Below, piece by piece: positions 8,266 through 16,802 of a DNA stretch of 21,415 nt (position 1 is its first letter; each line of letters opens with the position of its first letter). Where the stretch lies: contig CAMLSF010000055.1 of NCBI GenBank assembly GCA_946482615.1, positions 1 through 21,415 on the forward strand. Reading direction: 5' to 3'. The stretch is from an uncultured Chromatiaceae bacterium (GTDB lineage: Bacteria; Pseudomonadota; Gammaproteobacteria; Enterobacterales; Alteromonadaceae). Below the pieces are notes generated by a model. That model worked only from the letters and a program-made list of their open reading frames with translations. It had not been told where the DNA came from and did not search any database. The translations under genes and the position numbers were made by a program.

Positions 8266-9236
8266 GTACAGTCGCAGCTCTTGATGCTTTTGCCACAGAA
8301 TGGCTCGCCACGCCTGACGGCCAGCAGATCTATCTGGAGCAAAGTGGTAACCCTAATGGCATTCCGGTGATTTATTGCCATGGTGGGCCTGGTGGCGGCA
8401 GTTCGCCTTTTCATCGTCAGCTGTTTGATGCGGCTTTATACCACATCATTATTTTCGACCAACGTGGCTGTGGCTTATCTGTGCCTGCTTTGCAGCTGGA
8501 AACTAACAGTACCCAACACCTGATCGCAGATATGGAATTGATCCGTCAACACCTTCAAATTCAAAGCTGGGTAGTTGCCGGTGGTTCCTGGGGCAGTACT
8601 CTTGCTTTGGCTTATGGTCAGAGTTATCCAGAGCATTGCCTTGGTTTTATTTTGCGTGGAATTTTCCTGGGCCGTGAGCAGGACATCGATTGGCTCTATC
8701 GTGCAGGTATTGGTGCCAGTCAGGTTTTTCCTGATTATTATCAGGATTTTATCAAACCAATAGCTCATCTTCCGCACTTAGATGTGCTGCAGGCCTACCA
8801 GTTGCAATTGCATCACAAAGATGACGCTATTCGTTTAGCTGCTGCGTTGGCCTGGAGTATTTGGGAATCCCGCATCGCGACTTTGTTGCCCAATGAATTT
8901 GCCAGGGGTGGGGAGATGGATGCACAGTCCGCTTTAGCTCTGGCCTTGATTGAACATCATTATTTTATGCATCAATGTTTTTTTGAACCGAACCAACTGC
9001 TAAACAACATGCATAAAATCAGGCATTTACCCTGTCAGATAGTGCATGGTCGTTACGACATGATTTGCAAAGCCGAAAATGCTTTTAGTCTGGCGTCGCT
9101 TTGGCCTGATGCCCGGCTTAACTGGGTGGTGGATGCCGGACATTCGGCCTCTGAGGCTGGCATAACAAAAGCTTTGTATCAGGCCAGCTTGACTATGGCT
9201 GACAGGTTACAGGGTCAAAAGAGAACTGCAGTATGA
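8262..9236 (+). CDS. pip: Proline iminopeptidase (peptidase S33, α/β hydrolase)
   Basis: A 324-residue cytosolic α/β-hydrolase expected to remove N-terminal proline from peptides. Visible signatures are the oxyanion motif HGGPGG (40-45), DQRGCGLS (66-73), and the nucleophile elbow GGSWGS with Ser109. Asp266 in HGRYDMIC and His294 in DAGHSA complete the triad. The WSIWES region is typical of the proline iminopeptidase cap. The family's DQRGCGRS is here DQRGCGLS, and the protein is of usual length. It overlaps yihY by 4 nt and dtd by 4 nt, so it is cotranscribed and probably translationally coupled with both. Exact substrate range is inferred from the family. Confidence 0.9.
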   Translation: MSTVAALDAFATEWLATPDGQQIYLEQSGNPNGIPVIYCHGGPGGGSSPFHRQLFDAALYHIIIFDQRGCGLSVPALQLETNSTQHLIADMELIRQHLQIQSWVVAGGSWGSTLALAYGQSYPEHCLGFILRGIFLGREQDIDWLYRAGIGASQVFPDYYQDFIKPIAHLPHLDVLQAYQLQLHHKDDAIRLAAALAWSIWESRIATLLPNEFARGGEMDAQSALALALIEHHYFMHQCFFEPNQLLNNMHKIRHLPCQIVHGRYDMICKAENAFSLASLWPDARLNWVVDAGHSASEAGITKALYQASLTMADRLQGQKRTAV

Positions 9237-9670
9237 AGGCTTTAATACAACGAGTCAGCTCTGCCAGTGTGACTGTCGATCAGCAGGTGGTCGGTGCCAT
9301 TAATCACGGGTTGCTGGTGTTACTTGGTGTCGAGAAAGATGACACAGAGCTGCAGCTCAAAAAGCTGGCAGATAAGGTGCTGAAATATAGGGTATTTTCG
9401 GATGAAAACGGCAAAATGAATTTGAATGTGCAGCAAGCTGGTGGTGCTTTGCTGGTGGTTTCACAATTTACTTTAGCTGCTGACACCAATTCCGGCTTAA
9501 GGCCAAGCTTCTCTACTGCCGCTCATCCTGATACTGCATTCAAGCTGTATCAGGATTTTGTTACTTACTGCAGAAGTCTTGGTATTGAGGTGGCTACAGG
9601 TCAGTTTGGTGCCGATATGCAGGTCGCTTTGGTCAATAACGGTCCAGTCACTTTTCTGTTAGAGGCTTAA
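9233..9670 (+). CDS. dtd: D-aminoacyl-tRNA deacylase
   Basis: Dtd hydrolyses D-aminoacyl-tRNA (and Gly-tRNAAla) to recycle mischarged tRNA in the cytoplasm. The 145-residue length equals that of the E. coli protein. The two active-site motifs at the dimer interface are present: SQFTLAAD (around 77-84) and [10 protein letters not shown] near the C terminus. The N terminus [15 protein letters not shown] is diagnostic. The ATG overlaps the stop of the proline iminopeptidase gene (ATGA). The last 23 bp overlap the end of a convergent minus-strand gene, and no terminator is seen. Confidence 0.97.
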   Translation: MKALIQRVSSASVTVDQQVVGAINHGLLVLLGVEKDDTELQLKKLADKVLKYRVFSDENGKMNLNVQQAGGALLVVSQFTLAADTNSGLRPSFSTAAHPDTAFKLYQDFVTYCRSLGIEVATGQFGADMQVALVNNGPVTFLLEA

Positions 9671-10265
9671 TCTCGTACAGCAGGTTTAAATAGCCTTTGA
9701 TCGGATGGCACTGATAAGGGCGTTCAGCCAGTAAAGCTTCAAGTTGTTGCTGATAGTCGGGTTGTGACAAATTGATCCAGATGGTGCCTTTTTGCTGCAA
9801 TGTGTTTTGCATCGCCTGCTGCCAGCCTTCAAAAAGCGGATAAATATCCCAGAGCACAAAAGGCCATTGCTGCTGATTGTGCTGCAAAAACGTCTGAGCT
9901 GGTAACTGCAGCAACTCTTCTTTACCTTTGAGACAAAAAAAACGCTGATAAGCTTCTATAACGTGCGGACTTAGCTCTACTGTCTGCAAATGGGTGTTAG
10001 GCAAGACTGTGGTGATAAAACGGTTTATATCACCACCACCCAAACCCAGCTGCAGCACAGCTTCAGGTTTAAGCTGCTGTAATGAATGCAGAATAGGCAC
10101 CAAATGCGCGGAAAGTGTTGCAGCAGGTGCAAGCTGATTCATTTTGCTTTGCATAATGCCGTCCAGATAAAGGCACAAAAACGGACCTTCTTCTGTCAGC
10201 TCTAACCGGGGCGGGCCGGGCTTAAACCAGACTAACTGTTGTATTACGTCAGCTTTTTGTTCCAC
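9648..10265 (-). CDS. Spermidine synthase-like methyltransferase-fold protein
   Basis: A 205-residue protein with a Rossmann-type nucleotide-binding core: [14 protein letters not shown] at about 70-83, an acidic residue ending strand 2 (VELSP, Glu97), and VLWDIYPLF with an Asp near residue 139. This resembles spermidine synthase-like proteins, but it is much shorter than SpeE (about 280-300 aa). It also lacks the usual GGGDGG signature, and the N-terminal β-domain is reduced, so true aminopropyl transfer is doubtful. The start is GTG with GAGGG 4 nt upstream. The 3' end overlaps dtd by 23 bp in opposite orientation, and its start is only 35 bp from that of the divergent yiiD-like gene. Function is unknown beyond the fold. 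Confidence 0.7.
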   Translation of the reverse strand: MEQKADVIQQLVWFKPGPPRLELTEEGPFLCLYLDGIMQSKMNQLAPAATLSAHLVPILHSLQQLKPEAVLQLGLGGGDINRFITTVLPNTHLQTVELSPHVIEAYQRFFCLKGKEELLQLPAQTFLQHNQQQWPFVLWDIYPLFEGWQQAMQNTLQQKGTIWINLSQPDYQQQLEALLAERPYQCHPIKGYLNLLYEIKPLTEK

Positions 10266-10300
10266 AATACCCTCAAATCAACAGACTACAGGACCCGCAT

Positions 10301-11206
10301 GTGAACTGGCAGCTTAGCGCCCCACAGACCGAAGCTCAATGGTTAGCTTATTATCAATTACGCTGGCAGGTGCTGCGGGCGCCCTGGGATCAACCCAAAG
10401 GTTCTGAACAGGATGAGCTTGAAGCTGAATCCTTTCATCGTATGGTCTGTACTGAGGCTGGTGAGGTTGTGGCTGTTGGGCGTCTGCATAAGGTTGATGA
10501 AAACACGGCTCAGGTGCGCTACATGGCGGTATCGGATCAATGGCAGGGCCATGGTTTAGGTGCCATGGTACTGCAACAACTGGAGCAGGTAGCGCTGGAG
10601 CTGGGCATGCAACGTATTATCTTAAATGCCCGTGATACAGCTTCTGGTTTTTACCAGAAGGCAGGTTATAGCTATCTCGAGCCAGCCAATGCATTATTTG
10701 GTATTGCTCATCATCGTTATGTTAAAACCCTGGCCTTTTTGGCATCTGCTCATTTACTACAACGCTGGTTGCCGGAACTTCAGCAGACTTTCTGGCAGAC
10801 CATTCCATTGTCCTCTTATATGCAATTAAAAGTGCAGTCAGTGGACAGGCAGCAACTGGTATGTGCTGCGCCTTTGGCTCCTAATATCAATCTGCATCAG
10901 ACCATGTTTGCTGGCAGTATTTATACCTTGGGCACTTTAACTGGCTGGGGTATGGTCTGGTTACTGTTAAAAGATCAACAACTGGATGGGGATATAGTGC
11001 TGGCTGATGCTCATATCCGTTATCTGAAACCAGTGACGGGTCAGGCTGAAGGACGTTGCTGGCGGCATCTGCACCAGCCCGACTTTTCTGCTTTAACACA
11101 ACAACGGAAAGCAAGGCTGGATATCAAAGTAGGTATTTTTTGTGACGATGTACAAGTTGCTGTATTTGAAGGTCGTTTTGCAGTGTTACCAAAAAAAGCA
11201 GCTTAG
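10301..11206 (+). CDS. yiiD: GNAT acetyltransferase / hotdog thioesterase fusion (YiiD type)
   Basis: A 301-residue two-domain protein. Residues 1-145 form a GNAT domain with the acetyl-CoA loop QGHGLGAMVL (motif Q/R-x-x-G-x-G) and the closing FYQKAGY. Residues 155-298 form the YiiD_C hotdog domain with NLHQTMFAGSIYTLGTLTGWG and ADAHIRYLKPV. E. coli YiiD has the same architecture, and to my recollection has been reported as a malonyl-ACP decarboxylase (MadA) that helps start fatty-acid synthesis; transfer of that role to this protein is inference. The start is GTG with AGGA upstream. The nearby yihY and dtd repeat the E. coli gene neighbourhood. Its promoter must lie inside or next to the divergent spermidine-synthase-like gene. 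Confidence 0.88.
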   Translation: MNWQLSAPQTEAQWLAYYQLRWQVLRAPWDQPKGSEQDELEAESFHRMVCTEAGEVVAVGRLHKVDENTAQVRYMAVSDQWQGHGLGAMVLQQLEQVALELGMQRIILNARDTASGFYQKAGYSYLEPANALFGIAHHRYVKTLAFLASAHLLQRWLPELQQTFWQTIPLSSYMQLKVQSVDRQQLVCAAPLAPNINLHQTMFAGSIYTLGTLTGWGMVWLLLKDQQLDGDIVLADAHIRYLKPVTGQAEGRCWRHLHQPDFSALTQQRKARLDIKVGIFCDDVQVAVFEGRFAVLPKKAA

Positions 11207-11214
11207 AGGCGACC

Positions 11215-11242
11215 TTTAGGTTCACTGTGACAGTTATATAAC
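11215..11242 (+). promoter_or_regulatory. Possible promoter of the Mrr-like membrane gene
   Basis: TATAAC (11237-11242) matches five of six bases of the -10 consensus, with a poor -35 candidate TTTAGG (11215-11220) 16 bp upstream. It overlaps the palindrome GTTATATAAC (11233-11242). The predicted transcript would have an untranslated leader of roughly 80 nt that contains the inverted repeat at 11290-11314. Confidence 0.3.
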
Positions 11243-11289
11243 AGATGTAAAACAAATATCAGGGTTATTTCAGGTAAAAACTTCTCCGG

Positions 11290-11314
11290 GATTTGATACT
11301 GGACCTATCAAATC
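11290..11314. repeat. Inverted repeat just upstream of a ribosome binding site
   Basis: Perfect 9-bp arms (GATTTGATA at 11290-11298 and TATCAAATC at 11306-11314) flank a 7-bp spacer. The repeat ends 4 nt before the AGGAGA Shine-Dalgarno (11319-11324) of the gene at 11332. It could be an operator or an mRNA hairpin that limits access to the ribosome binding site. There is no T-tract, so it is not a terminator. Confidence 0.6.
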
Positions 11315-11331
11315 TGTCAGGAGAACCTGTG

Positions 11332-11949
11332 ATGAATAATAAATGGTTGATCAGCTCATGTGTTGCGACAGCCGCAGGAATAGTTGCAGGGGCAACTTAC
11401 CTGTTATTTTCTGAGTATTCAGTTTTATCCGGCAGCCAAAGTTGGGTACTCAGCTCCGGTTGGTCCAGTGCGATGTTATGGCTTTTTGTCTCCATGTTTC
11501 TGCTGGCCTTGTTGTTTAATATTCTGGCCTTTCTGGAACTTGAACGTCAGGAAGAAGTGCTGAACCCCATGTGGTGGCCGCAGGGCAATAAGCTTGGGCG
11601 GCAACAGCAGCAGTTCAAAGAAAATACTCAGCATTTATTGCAGTTTTTTGGCCGTGAAATGGAGTCGGTAGAAGACTGCGATTCCCATTTCTTAGTGCGC
11701 CGTCAACAGCAGGCTTTACTGCTTTATATCCAACCTGAATTAGATCAGGCCTTAACTGTAGCTCAGGTTCGTTCCGTGTTTCAGCAGATGTTATCGCTCA
11801 ACTGCCAACGGGGTTTAATTGTCTGCTATCAGAAAATTAATAGCCAGGTGCGTTTGTTTGCGGCAGAAGCTGGCATTGAACTTTTTGACCAACAACGGCT
11901 GAAAAAGTATATGAATGCTGAAAATTTCAGCCAATTAGCGCTTATATAA
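11332..11949 (+). CDS. Two-TM membrane protein with degenerate Mrr-like domain
   Basis: The start at 11332 is supported by AGGAGA 7 nt upstream; 13 extra in-frame codons upstream run through an inverted repeat and are rejected. The 205-residue protein has two predicted membrane segments (about 7-27 and 47-69), then a basic/Gln-rich linker and a cytoplasmic domain (about 100-194). That domain follows the order of the Mrr_cat nuclease fold: FFGREMESVEDCDSHFLVRR, a LLLYIQPE strand, an AQVRSVFQQM helix, RGLIVCYQKINSQVRLFAAEAGIELFDQQRLKKYM. In active Mrr proteins the strand carries Q-x-K and the preceding loop a catalytic Asp. Here the Lys position is occupied by Glu (IQPE), so nuclease activity is probably lost. 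The fold call is by eye. The role is unknown; it may be a tethered nucleic-acid-binding or sensing protein. Confidence 0.65.
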   Translation: MNNKWLISSCVATAAGIVAGATYLLFSEYSVLSGSQSWVLSSGWSSAMLWLFVSMFLLALLFNILAFLELERQEEVLNPMWWPQGNKLGRQQQQFKENTQHLLQFFGREMESVEDCDSHFLVRRQQQALLLYIQPELDQALTVAQVRSVFQQMLSLNCQRGLIVCYQKINSQVRLFAAEAGIELFDQQRLKKYMNAENFSQLALI

Positions 11950-12072
11950 GGCTGTTATAAAGCTATATAAAGCTTTCGTCATGTTTTTATCGTCAAATTT
12001 GTCATGATGATCAAGCGTTTACGAATGTTAGACATGGAACGAACAAAGATAACGGATTACACACTTCCTGCC

Positions 12073-12100
12073 TGGCCAGACACTGTCTGGCCATTTTTTT
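12073..12100 (+). terminator. Strong intrinsic terminator
   Basis: A perfect 9-bp stem (TGGCCAGAC at 12073-12081 with GTCTGGCCA at 12085-12093) closes a 3-nt loop and is followed by seven T residues (12094-12100). It would end transcription from the gene at 11332 or from an unannotated short transcript in 11950-12072. Confidence 0.93.
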
Positions 12101-12300
12101 AACCTCCGCACTGACCTGCGCTGAGTTTTATTTTTCCCCCTGCTGAGGTTTAACTACAGCTTCACTGAAGCACTTTTGCCAGTTTTTCCGGGATATACAG
12201 CTGCAGATTTTTGGTACCGCGTTACCGAAATCTTTATGACAAAAGAAATTGTGCGGCTAAAAAGGGAGCTGAGCCTGCCTGATAGACAACAGCTTGCGAT

Positions 12301-12326
12301 AAAAAGCCAGAGCCATGGCTCTGGCT
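12301..12326 (-). terminator. Intrinsic terminator of the chemoreceptor gene
   Basis: A 22-bp perfect palindrome (12305-12326), folding as a 9-bp stem with CATG loop, is followed on the minus strand by five T residues (complement of 12301-12305). It lies 22 nt after the chemoreceptor stop. Confidence 0.92.
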
Positions 12327-12348
12327 GATGGCTTTGTAAGAAAGTGAG

Positions 12349-14376
12349 TTAGTGTAACTTGAAGCTGCGCACAGCGTTTTCCAGAGTGCCTGCTGCTGTC
12401 GCCACCTGTGCACTTTGCTCCAGAGTGGAAGTGGCTCTTTCTGTGCTTTGTTCTGCCAAATCCACCATGCTGTGCATGCTTTGCTCTATAGCTGTGCCGA
12501 GCTGCAGCTGACTGGACGTGGTGGTGGCAATATTGTCGCTGATTTGATGCATAGCTTCGATCGCATGGTTAATTTCAGCCAAAGCTGTCATTAGCTGACT
12601 GTTTTGCGCCACACAATTATTGGCATCAGCCTGGCCTTTTTCGATAGATTTTACAGCATGCATACTTTGTTGCTGCAAACTGCCAATCATAGAACGGATT
12701 TCATCTGTTGCCTGCTGACTGCGTACAGCCAAAGAACGGACTTCATCTGCGACTACAGCAAAACCCCGACCTTGTTCACCGGCTCTGGCTGCCTCTATGG
12801 CAGCGTTTAATGCCAGCAGGTTAGTTTGCTCAGCTATGCCACGAATAGTAGTCAGAATGCCGCCTATGTTGTTTGATTCGGTATTCACCGCCTGCATCGT
12901 ACTGCTGGTATCGTTCAGTTGTTGCGCCAGCTCCTGGATCAGTTTGTTATTGGCGGCTGACACCTGATCAATTTGCTGGCTTTGAGTTAAAGCCTGCTGC
13001 ATTTGCTGCTGCGCTATATCGGCTTGTTCTGCTATCTGATGGGTATTGGTCGCCAGCTGTTGGGTAATACCATTTACTTCAGCCACCTGATGGTGCTGGG
13101 TACTTAAAGCCTGATGAATAGCACTGACTTCCTGGCTGGACAAGCGGGCGCTTTGATTCAGTTCCAGCACCCCTTGCTGGATTTGTTCAATCAATTGTCG
13201 CAAGGCTTTAATCAGCGTATTTACATTGGCCGATAACTCTCCGAATTCATCGTCTGAATTGATGGTCAGTTCACGGCTTAAATCGCCCTGAGCTATACGG
13301 TCCAGCACTCTGTTGATGCCGGACAAAGGTGTGATCATGGCTTTAATCGTCAGATAAGCAGCGCCTATGGCTAAGCCTACTAACACAATCAGCATAATCA
13401 CGGCACGAATAGTGCCAGAGTTTAAGGCGGAGGATAAATCCTGCTGCAAGAGGTTAAACTGATTGTCCGACTGACTAATCATTTGATCCAGTGCAGCCAC
13501 AGCCTGAGTGACTTGTTGCTCCGACAGATCCAGTTGTTGTCGTGCCGATTGTAGCTGCCTGACCTGCAGTAACTTAATGCTCACCAGATTGTGTTCACTC
13601 TCAATCCGGTTTTTAGCCTCGTCTAACTGAGCTAAAAAATCCTGCCATAAATCATCCGCACCCACTTGTTTGACTATGTTGGCAATGTAATCCAGATTGC
13701 CTTGCATATCACTGAAGGCAAACTCCAGATTTTCCTGACTGCTGGCAAGTTGCGCCGGATCTGTCATAGCGGCAATTTCGCGCACTGTTTTCAGTAAACC
13801 TAACAATTGACCATCGACCCGACCTGCTGCACCTTCCAATAACGCCATTTGTGCGGCTTTACCCGGTGCTTCCAGAAATGAAATATCTACCAGCGTGGCG
13901 CCTGCAGTGTCGATCAGATTTTCTAACTCTTTCAGTTCTGCGGCCGCTTTATCCCCCAGGGCTATGGCTTCCAGGCGGGCCTTAAACAGCTGTTCTACCG
14001 CCTGTTGATAGGCCAAAGAGGTTTGTTGGGCTTCAGCTAAAGGCTTTTGCAGGCTTGGTTCTTCTGCAACTAAAGGAGTCAGACTGGTCATTCTGCTACG
14101 GTAAATTTCTGAGGTCTGAGTAAATTCATTTTGATAGGTCGTAATTTTGCCGGCGTCTTCGGCTGTATAACCTAAAGCAGATAGCTTGGCGAGTTTGAGT
14201 AACTGAATTTGCGCCATATTGCTTTGTTGTTGCACAGGCACAGCAGTTTCATTCATTTGACTGCTGGTGCTGTTGACCACAGCAAAACTCCAGAGTGACG
14301 ATAAACTGGCGACTAATAACAGTAAGGCAATAAAGCCAAAGCCCAGATAAATTTTATGCGCAACACGAAGTTTCAT
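12349..14376 (-). CDS. Methyl-accepting chemotaxis protein
   Basis: A 675-residue transmembrane chemoreceptor. Domains in order: TM1 (about 9-34), a large all-helical periplasmic sensor (about 35-322, sized like helical-bimodular sensors), TM2 (about 324-348), HAMP (about 350-402, with [19 protein letters not shown]), and the cytoplasmic signalling coiled coil. The conserved hairpin tip lies near residues 510-550 ([20 protein letters not shown], then [15 protein letters not shown]), which binds CheA and CheW. No C-terminal CheR/CheB-tethering pentapeptide is present. The start at 14376 (MKLRVAHK) has GGA 8 nt upstream; a TTG two codons earlier is in frame but too close to that site. Transcribed alone, with its own terminator. 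The ligand cannot be inferred, though a two-helical-bundle sensor would fit small organic acids or similar attractants. Confidence 0.95.
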   Translation of the reverse strand: MKLRVAHKIYLGFGFIALLLLVASLSSLWSFAVVNSTSSQMNETAVPVQQQSNMAQIQLLKLAKLSALGYTAEDAGKITTYQNEFTQTSEIYRSRMTSLTPLVAEEPSLQKPLAEAQQTSLAYQQAVEQLFKARLEAIALGDKAAAELKELENLIDTAGATLVDISFLEAPGKAAQMALLEGAAGRVDGQLLGLLKTVREIAAMTDPAQLASSQENLEFAFSDMQGNLDYIANIVKQVGADDLWQDFLAQLDEAKNRIESEHNLVSIKLLQVRQLQSARQQLDLSEQQVTQAVAALDQMISQSDNQFNLLQQDLSSALNSGTIRAVIMLIVLVGLAIGAAYLTIKAMITPLSGINRVLDRIAQGDLSRELTINSDDEFGELSANVNTLIKALRQLIEQIQQGVLELNQSARLSSQEVSAIHQALSTQHHQVAEVNGITQQLATNTHQIAEQADIAQQQMQQALTQSQQIDQVSAANNKLIQELAQQLNDTSSTMQAVNTESNNIGGILTTIRGIAEQTNLLALNAAIEAARAGEQGRGFAVVADEVRSLAVRSQQATDEIRSMIGSLQQQSMHAVKSIEKGQADANNCVAQNSQLMTALAEINHAIEAMHQISDNIATTTSSQLQLGTAIEQSMHSMVDLAEQSTERATSTLEQSAQVATAAGTLENAVRSFKLH

Positions 14377-14508
14377 AGACAAATTCCAACAGCTGTTATG
14401 GTTTTAGTATTGGTTAGAAATAAGGCATTAGGTATATACGCAGCTGAAACTAACAAAGTTTTTTTAACTGGTCTAGCCAGATTGGTGCAGATTTAGAGTT
14501 TTCTGATG

Positions 14509-14536
14509 AAAAAAGAGCACCAAAATGGTGCTTTTT
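14509..14536 (-). terminator. Bidirectional-looking terminator after hutC
   Basis: A 7-bp stem (AGCACCA at 14516-14522 with TGGTGCT at 14526-14532) with an AAA loop is flanked by six A on the left and five T on the right, so it can act on either strand. It lies about 130 nt past the end of hutC and is its likely terminator. It also blocks plus-strand read-through from the region behind the chemoreceptor promoter. Confidence 0.8.
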
Positions 14537-14666
14537 GTTAAAAATTGCAATTCAAATAATGACTTAGCTGCAGGTAAATAAATTTTTTATCAGGAAAGAA
14601 TTTAAGCTGTCGCAGTGCCTTTGTGTGGCTGCTGTTGATAATGACGGCAAGATTGCAAAGGTGGCT

Positions 14667-15392
14667 TCAGTTTTTGGGTGTAATTGTCAGCTGTCCGCCT
14701 AAACGATAACGGCTGCCGGCCGAGGTCAGATAGGCAAAACTGACGGCGCCACCCCGGCTGAAGGTGCGGCGGGTCAGGCGTAAACAAGGTTCAGAAGCCG
14801 GTATTTTTAAATGCTGACGGGTTAGTTCATCCGGCAATACGGCTTCGACTATATGCTCGGCGTCTGTTAAAGGGGCTACAGCACTTAAGTATTCATGCGG
14901 GGTTTGCAGGACAAAATCCTGCTCCAGATAATAAGGCACTTGTTCCGGGTTGACATAACGGGCTTCCAGCTGCAGTGGTTGCTGGTTTTCATAGTGCACA
15001 ATTAATGAGAAAAACACCGGCGCATTGCGGCTTAAACCCAAAGCTGTGGCGACTACACCCGGACAAGGCAGGCTGGTCAGCTGCACCAGTTCGGCTTTAT
15101 GAAAATGCCCACGGCGCTGAATTTCATCAGCAATATTGCGGATTTCCAGTAAAGACGATTGTGACTTAGGCGAGGCGACAAAACTGCCTACACCCTGAGT
15201 GCGATACAGAACACCTTGTTCGGTCAGTTCCTGTAAAGCACGGCGAGCTGTCATACGGCTGACGGCAAACTGAGTCGCGAGCTCGTTTTCCGATGGAATA
15301 CGACTATGCTCAGGCCAGGCCGCGGTTTCGACCTGACTTAAAATATAATCTTTAATGGTGGCAAACTTCTTTTGCCCGCTGCCGTTGGTCAT
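14667..15392 (-). CDS. hutC: Histidine utilization repressor (GntR/HutC family)
   Basis: A 241-residue GntR-family regulator of the HutC subgroup. The N-terminal winged helix-turn-helix (about 8-72) shows SRIPSENELATQFAVSRMTA and RALQELTEQGVLYRTQGVGSF. The UTRA ligand domain (about 95-235) shows the family's FFSLIVHYENQQPLQLEARYVN, LPDELTRQHLKI, PCLRLTRRTF and the closing AGSRYRLGGQ. HutC represses hut genes and is released by urocanate. It is divergent from hutI, and a palindrome matching the known HutC site lies between them, 50 bp upstream of this start, which fits autoregulation. The ribosome binding site is weak. Confidence 0.95.
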   Translation of the reverse strand: MTNGSGQKKFATIKDYILSQVETAAWPEHSRIPSENELATQFAVSRMTARRALQELTEQGVLYRTQGVGSFVASPKSQSSLLEIRNIADEIQRRGHFHKAELVQLTSLPCPGVVATALGLSRNAPVFFSLIVHYENQQPLQLEARYVNPEQVPYYLEQDFVLQTPHEYLSAVAPLTDAEHIVEAVLPDELTRQHLKIPASEPCLRLTRRTFSRGGAVSFAYLTSAGSRYRLGGQLTITPKN

Positions 15393-15441
15393 GTCTGACT
15401 GAACCCACAGATAGAATGAACAGAAAACTAGCGGAATTTTG

Positions 15442-15453
15442 TTGTATATACAA
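15442..15453. promoter_or_regulatory. HutC operator
   Basis: TTGTATATACAA is a perfect 12-bp palindrome and agrees with the GTATATAC-centred site known for HutC in gammaproteobacteria and pseudomonads. It lies between the divergent hutC and hutI starts and overlaps the -35 position of the hutI promoter, which fits repression by blocking polymerase. Confidence 0.85.
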
Positions 15454-15469
15454 GATCAGAAGGTAGAAT
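15442..15469 (+). promoter_or_regulatory. hutI promoter (predicted)
   Basis: TAGAAT (15464-15469) matches five of six bases of the -10 consensus. The best-placed -35 element, TTGTAT (15442-15447), is 16 bp upstream and weak; it sits inside the HutC palindrome. Transcription would start about 38 nt before the hutI ATG. Prediction by consensus only. Confidence 0.5.
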
Positions 15470-15514
15470 TAATCCCATTGCCGTAAGCAGATAAAAGCCG
15501 GGCTGGAGAATAAA

Positions 15515-16750
15515 ATGCAAGTCTTTGACGCAATTTGGATTAATGTCAATTTAGCTACTATGACTGATACTGGTCAGCCTTATGGTGCTGTCAGCAATGG
15601 CGCTTTGGCGGTCAAAGACGGTCGTATTGCCTGGTTGGGCCCTAAAGACGATTTACCGGAAACCGACTTGTTATCTACCCCTTTGTATGATGGCAAAGGC
15701 CAGTGGTTATTACCGGGGTTGATCGATTGCCATACCCATCTGGTCTATGCAGGTAGTCGCGCCAATGAATTTGAAATGCGCTTAAATGGTGCGACTTATC
15801 AGCAAATTGCCGAAGCAGGTGGTGGTATTAAATCCACTGTAGCTGCGACCCGGGCGGCCAGCCATGAAGACTTGTTTGTGTTGGGTAAACAGCGTTTAAA
15901 TACCTTGCTGAGTCAGGGTGTGACTACAGTAGAAATTAAATCTGGTTATGGTCTGGATCTGGCGACAGAGCAAAAAATTCTGGAAGTGGCGGCAGAGCTT
16001 GATCGCACTCATCCTGTGGATATTCAGAAAACCTTTTTAGGCGCTCATGCCTTGCCGCCGGAATACGCTGGCAGGCCTGATGATTATATGCAGTTGGTGG
16101 TCAACGGGGTTTTGCCCCAATTGCATCAATTGGGGCTGATCGACGCCGTGGACGTATTTTGTGAAGGCATAGGTTTCTCCGTAGAGCAAAGCCGTTTGTT
16201 GTTTGAAAAAGCCAGAGCTCTGGGTTTGCCAGTCAAGGCGCATGCTGAGCAGTTATCACATTTAGGTGGGGCCAGTTTAGTGGCTGAATTCAGTGGTTTA
16301 TCTGCCGATCATATTGAGTATCTGCAAGAAGAAGACGTGTTGGCAATGAAAGCGGCAGGTACTGTGGCTGTGGTATTACCCGGTGCTTTTTATTTTTTGC
16401 GTGAGACCAAACTGCCGCCTTTTGATTTGCTGCGTCAACATCAGGTGCCTATGGCCATTTCGACTGATTTAAACCCCGGCACTTCGCCTTTTTGCAACTT
16501 ACCTTTGATGTTGAATATGGCCTGTACTTTATTCCGTTTTACGCCGGAAGAAGCTTTAGCTGGTGTGACACGGCATGCTGCTGCGGCTTTAGGTATGACC
16601 GACAGAGGCACTTTGGCTGTAGGCCTGCAGGCTGATTTTGGTCTCTATCAAATCAGCCAGCCTGCGGAATTGTGTTATCAGTTTGGGGTCAGCGCTTTAA
16701 CCCAGCTGATCAAAGCCGGGCGCGAAGTTAATCTGCGTGGGCTGAGCTAA
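15515..16750 (+). CDS. hutI: Imidazolonepropionase
   Basis: HutI hydrolyses 4-imidazolone-5-propanoate to N-formimino-L-glutamate, the third step of histidine degradation, in the cytoplasm. The 411-residue length is normal. Amidohydrolase metal-site residues are visible: His73 and His75 in [10 protein letters not shown], a His in KAHAEQLSH, the SADHIEYL region, and Asp in [11 protein letters not shown], which is the HutI signature. [11 protein letters not shown] is also typical. GGAG precedes the ATG by about 8 nt. It is the only hut gene on this strand; the next gene downstream is a c-di-GMP phosphodiesterase and not hutG. HutC control is indicated by the operator in its promoter. hutH and hutU are not in the window. 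Confidence 0.97.
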   Translation: MQVFDAIWINVNLATMTDTGQPYGAVSNGALAVKDGRIAWLGPKDDLPETDLLSTPLYDGKGQWLLPGLIDCHTHLVYAGSRANEFEMRLNGATYQQIAEAGGGIKSTVAATRAASHEDLFVLGKQRLNTLLSQGVTTVEIKSGYGLDLATEQKILEVAAELDRTHPVDIQKTFLGAHALPPEYAGRPDDYMQLVVNGVLPQLHQLGLIDAVDVFCEGIGFSVEQSRLLFEKARALGLPVKAHAEQLSHLGGASLVAEFSGLSADHIEYLQEEDVLAMKAAGTVAVVLPGAFYFLRETKLPPFDLLRQHQVPMAISTDLNPGTSPFCNLPLMLNMACTLFRFTPEEALAGVTRHAAAALGMTDRGTLAVGLQADFGLYQISQPAELCYQFGVSALTQLIKAGREVNLRGLS

Positions 16751-16802
16751 CTTTACAAGGCAGAAAAACAGAGTAATCTTAAGATCTTATCTGATCTTTT
16801 GA

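Larger units (their letters stand above)
11950..12348. other. Gene-free stretch with two terminators
   Basis: These 399 bp hold no convincing coding region. The left part contains a strong plus-strand terminator 124 nt after the preceding stop; the right end holds the terminator of the minus-strand chemoreceptor gene. The 200 bp between them is AT-rich, with no repeat or ORF I can support. The stretch 11950-12072 could be an untranslated 3' region or encode a small RNA ending at the terminator. Confidence 0.6.

Noticed and set aside
12025..12102. 25-codon ORF running through the plus-strand terminator
   Set aside because: No ribosome binding site, and its codons are simply the terminator stem and T-tract; no protein-like features.
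12236..12328. 30-codon ORF starting MTKEIVRLKRELS
   Set aside because: No ribosome site, and it runs through the chemoreceptor terminator palindrome; likely chance.
16781..16800. Hairpin AAGATC-ttatct-GATCTT after hutI
   Set aside because: Only 6 AT-rich base pairs and a short T-run; too weak to call a terminator.
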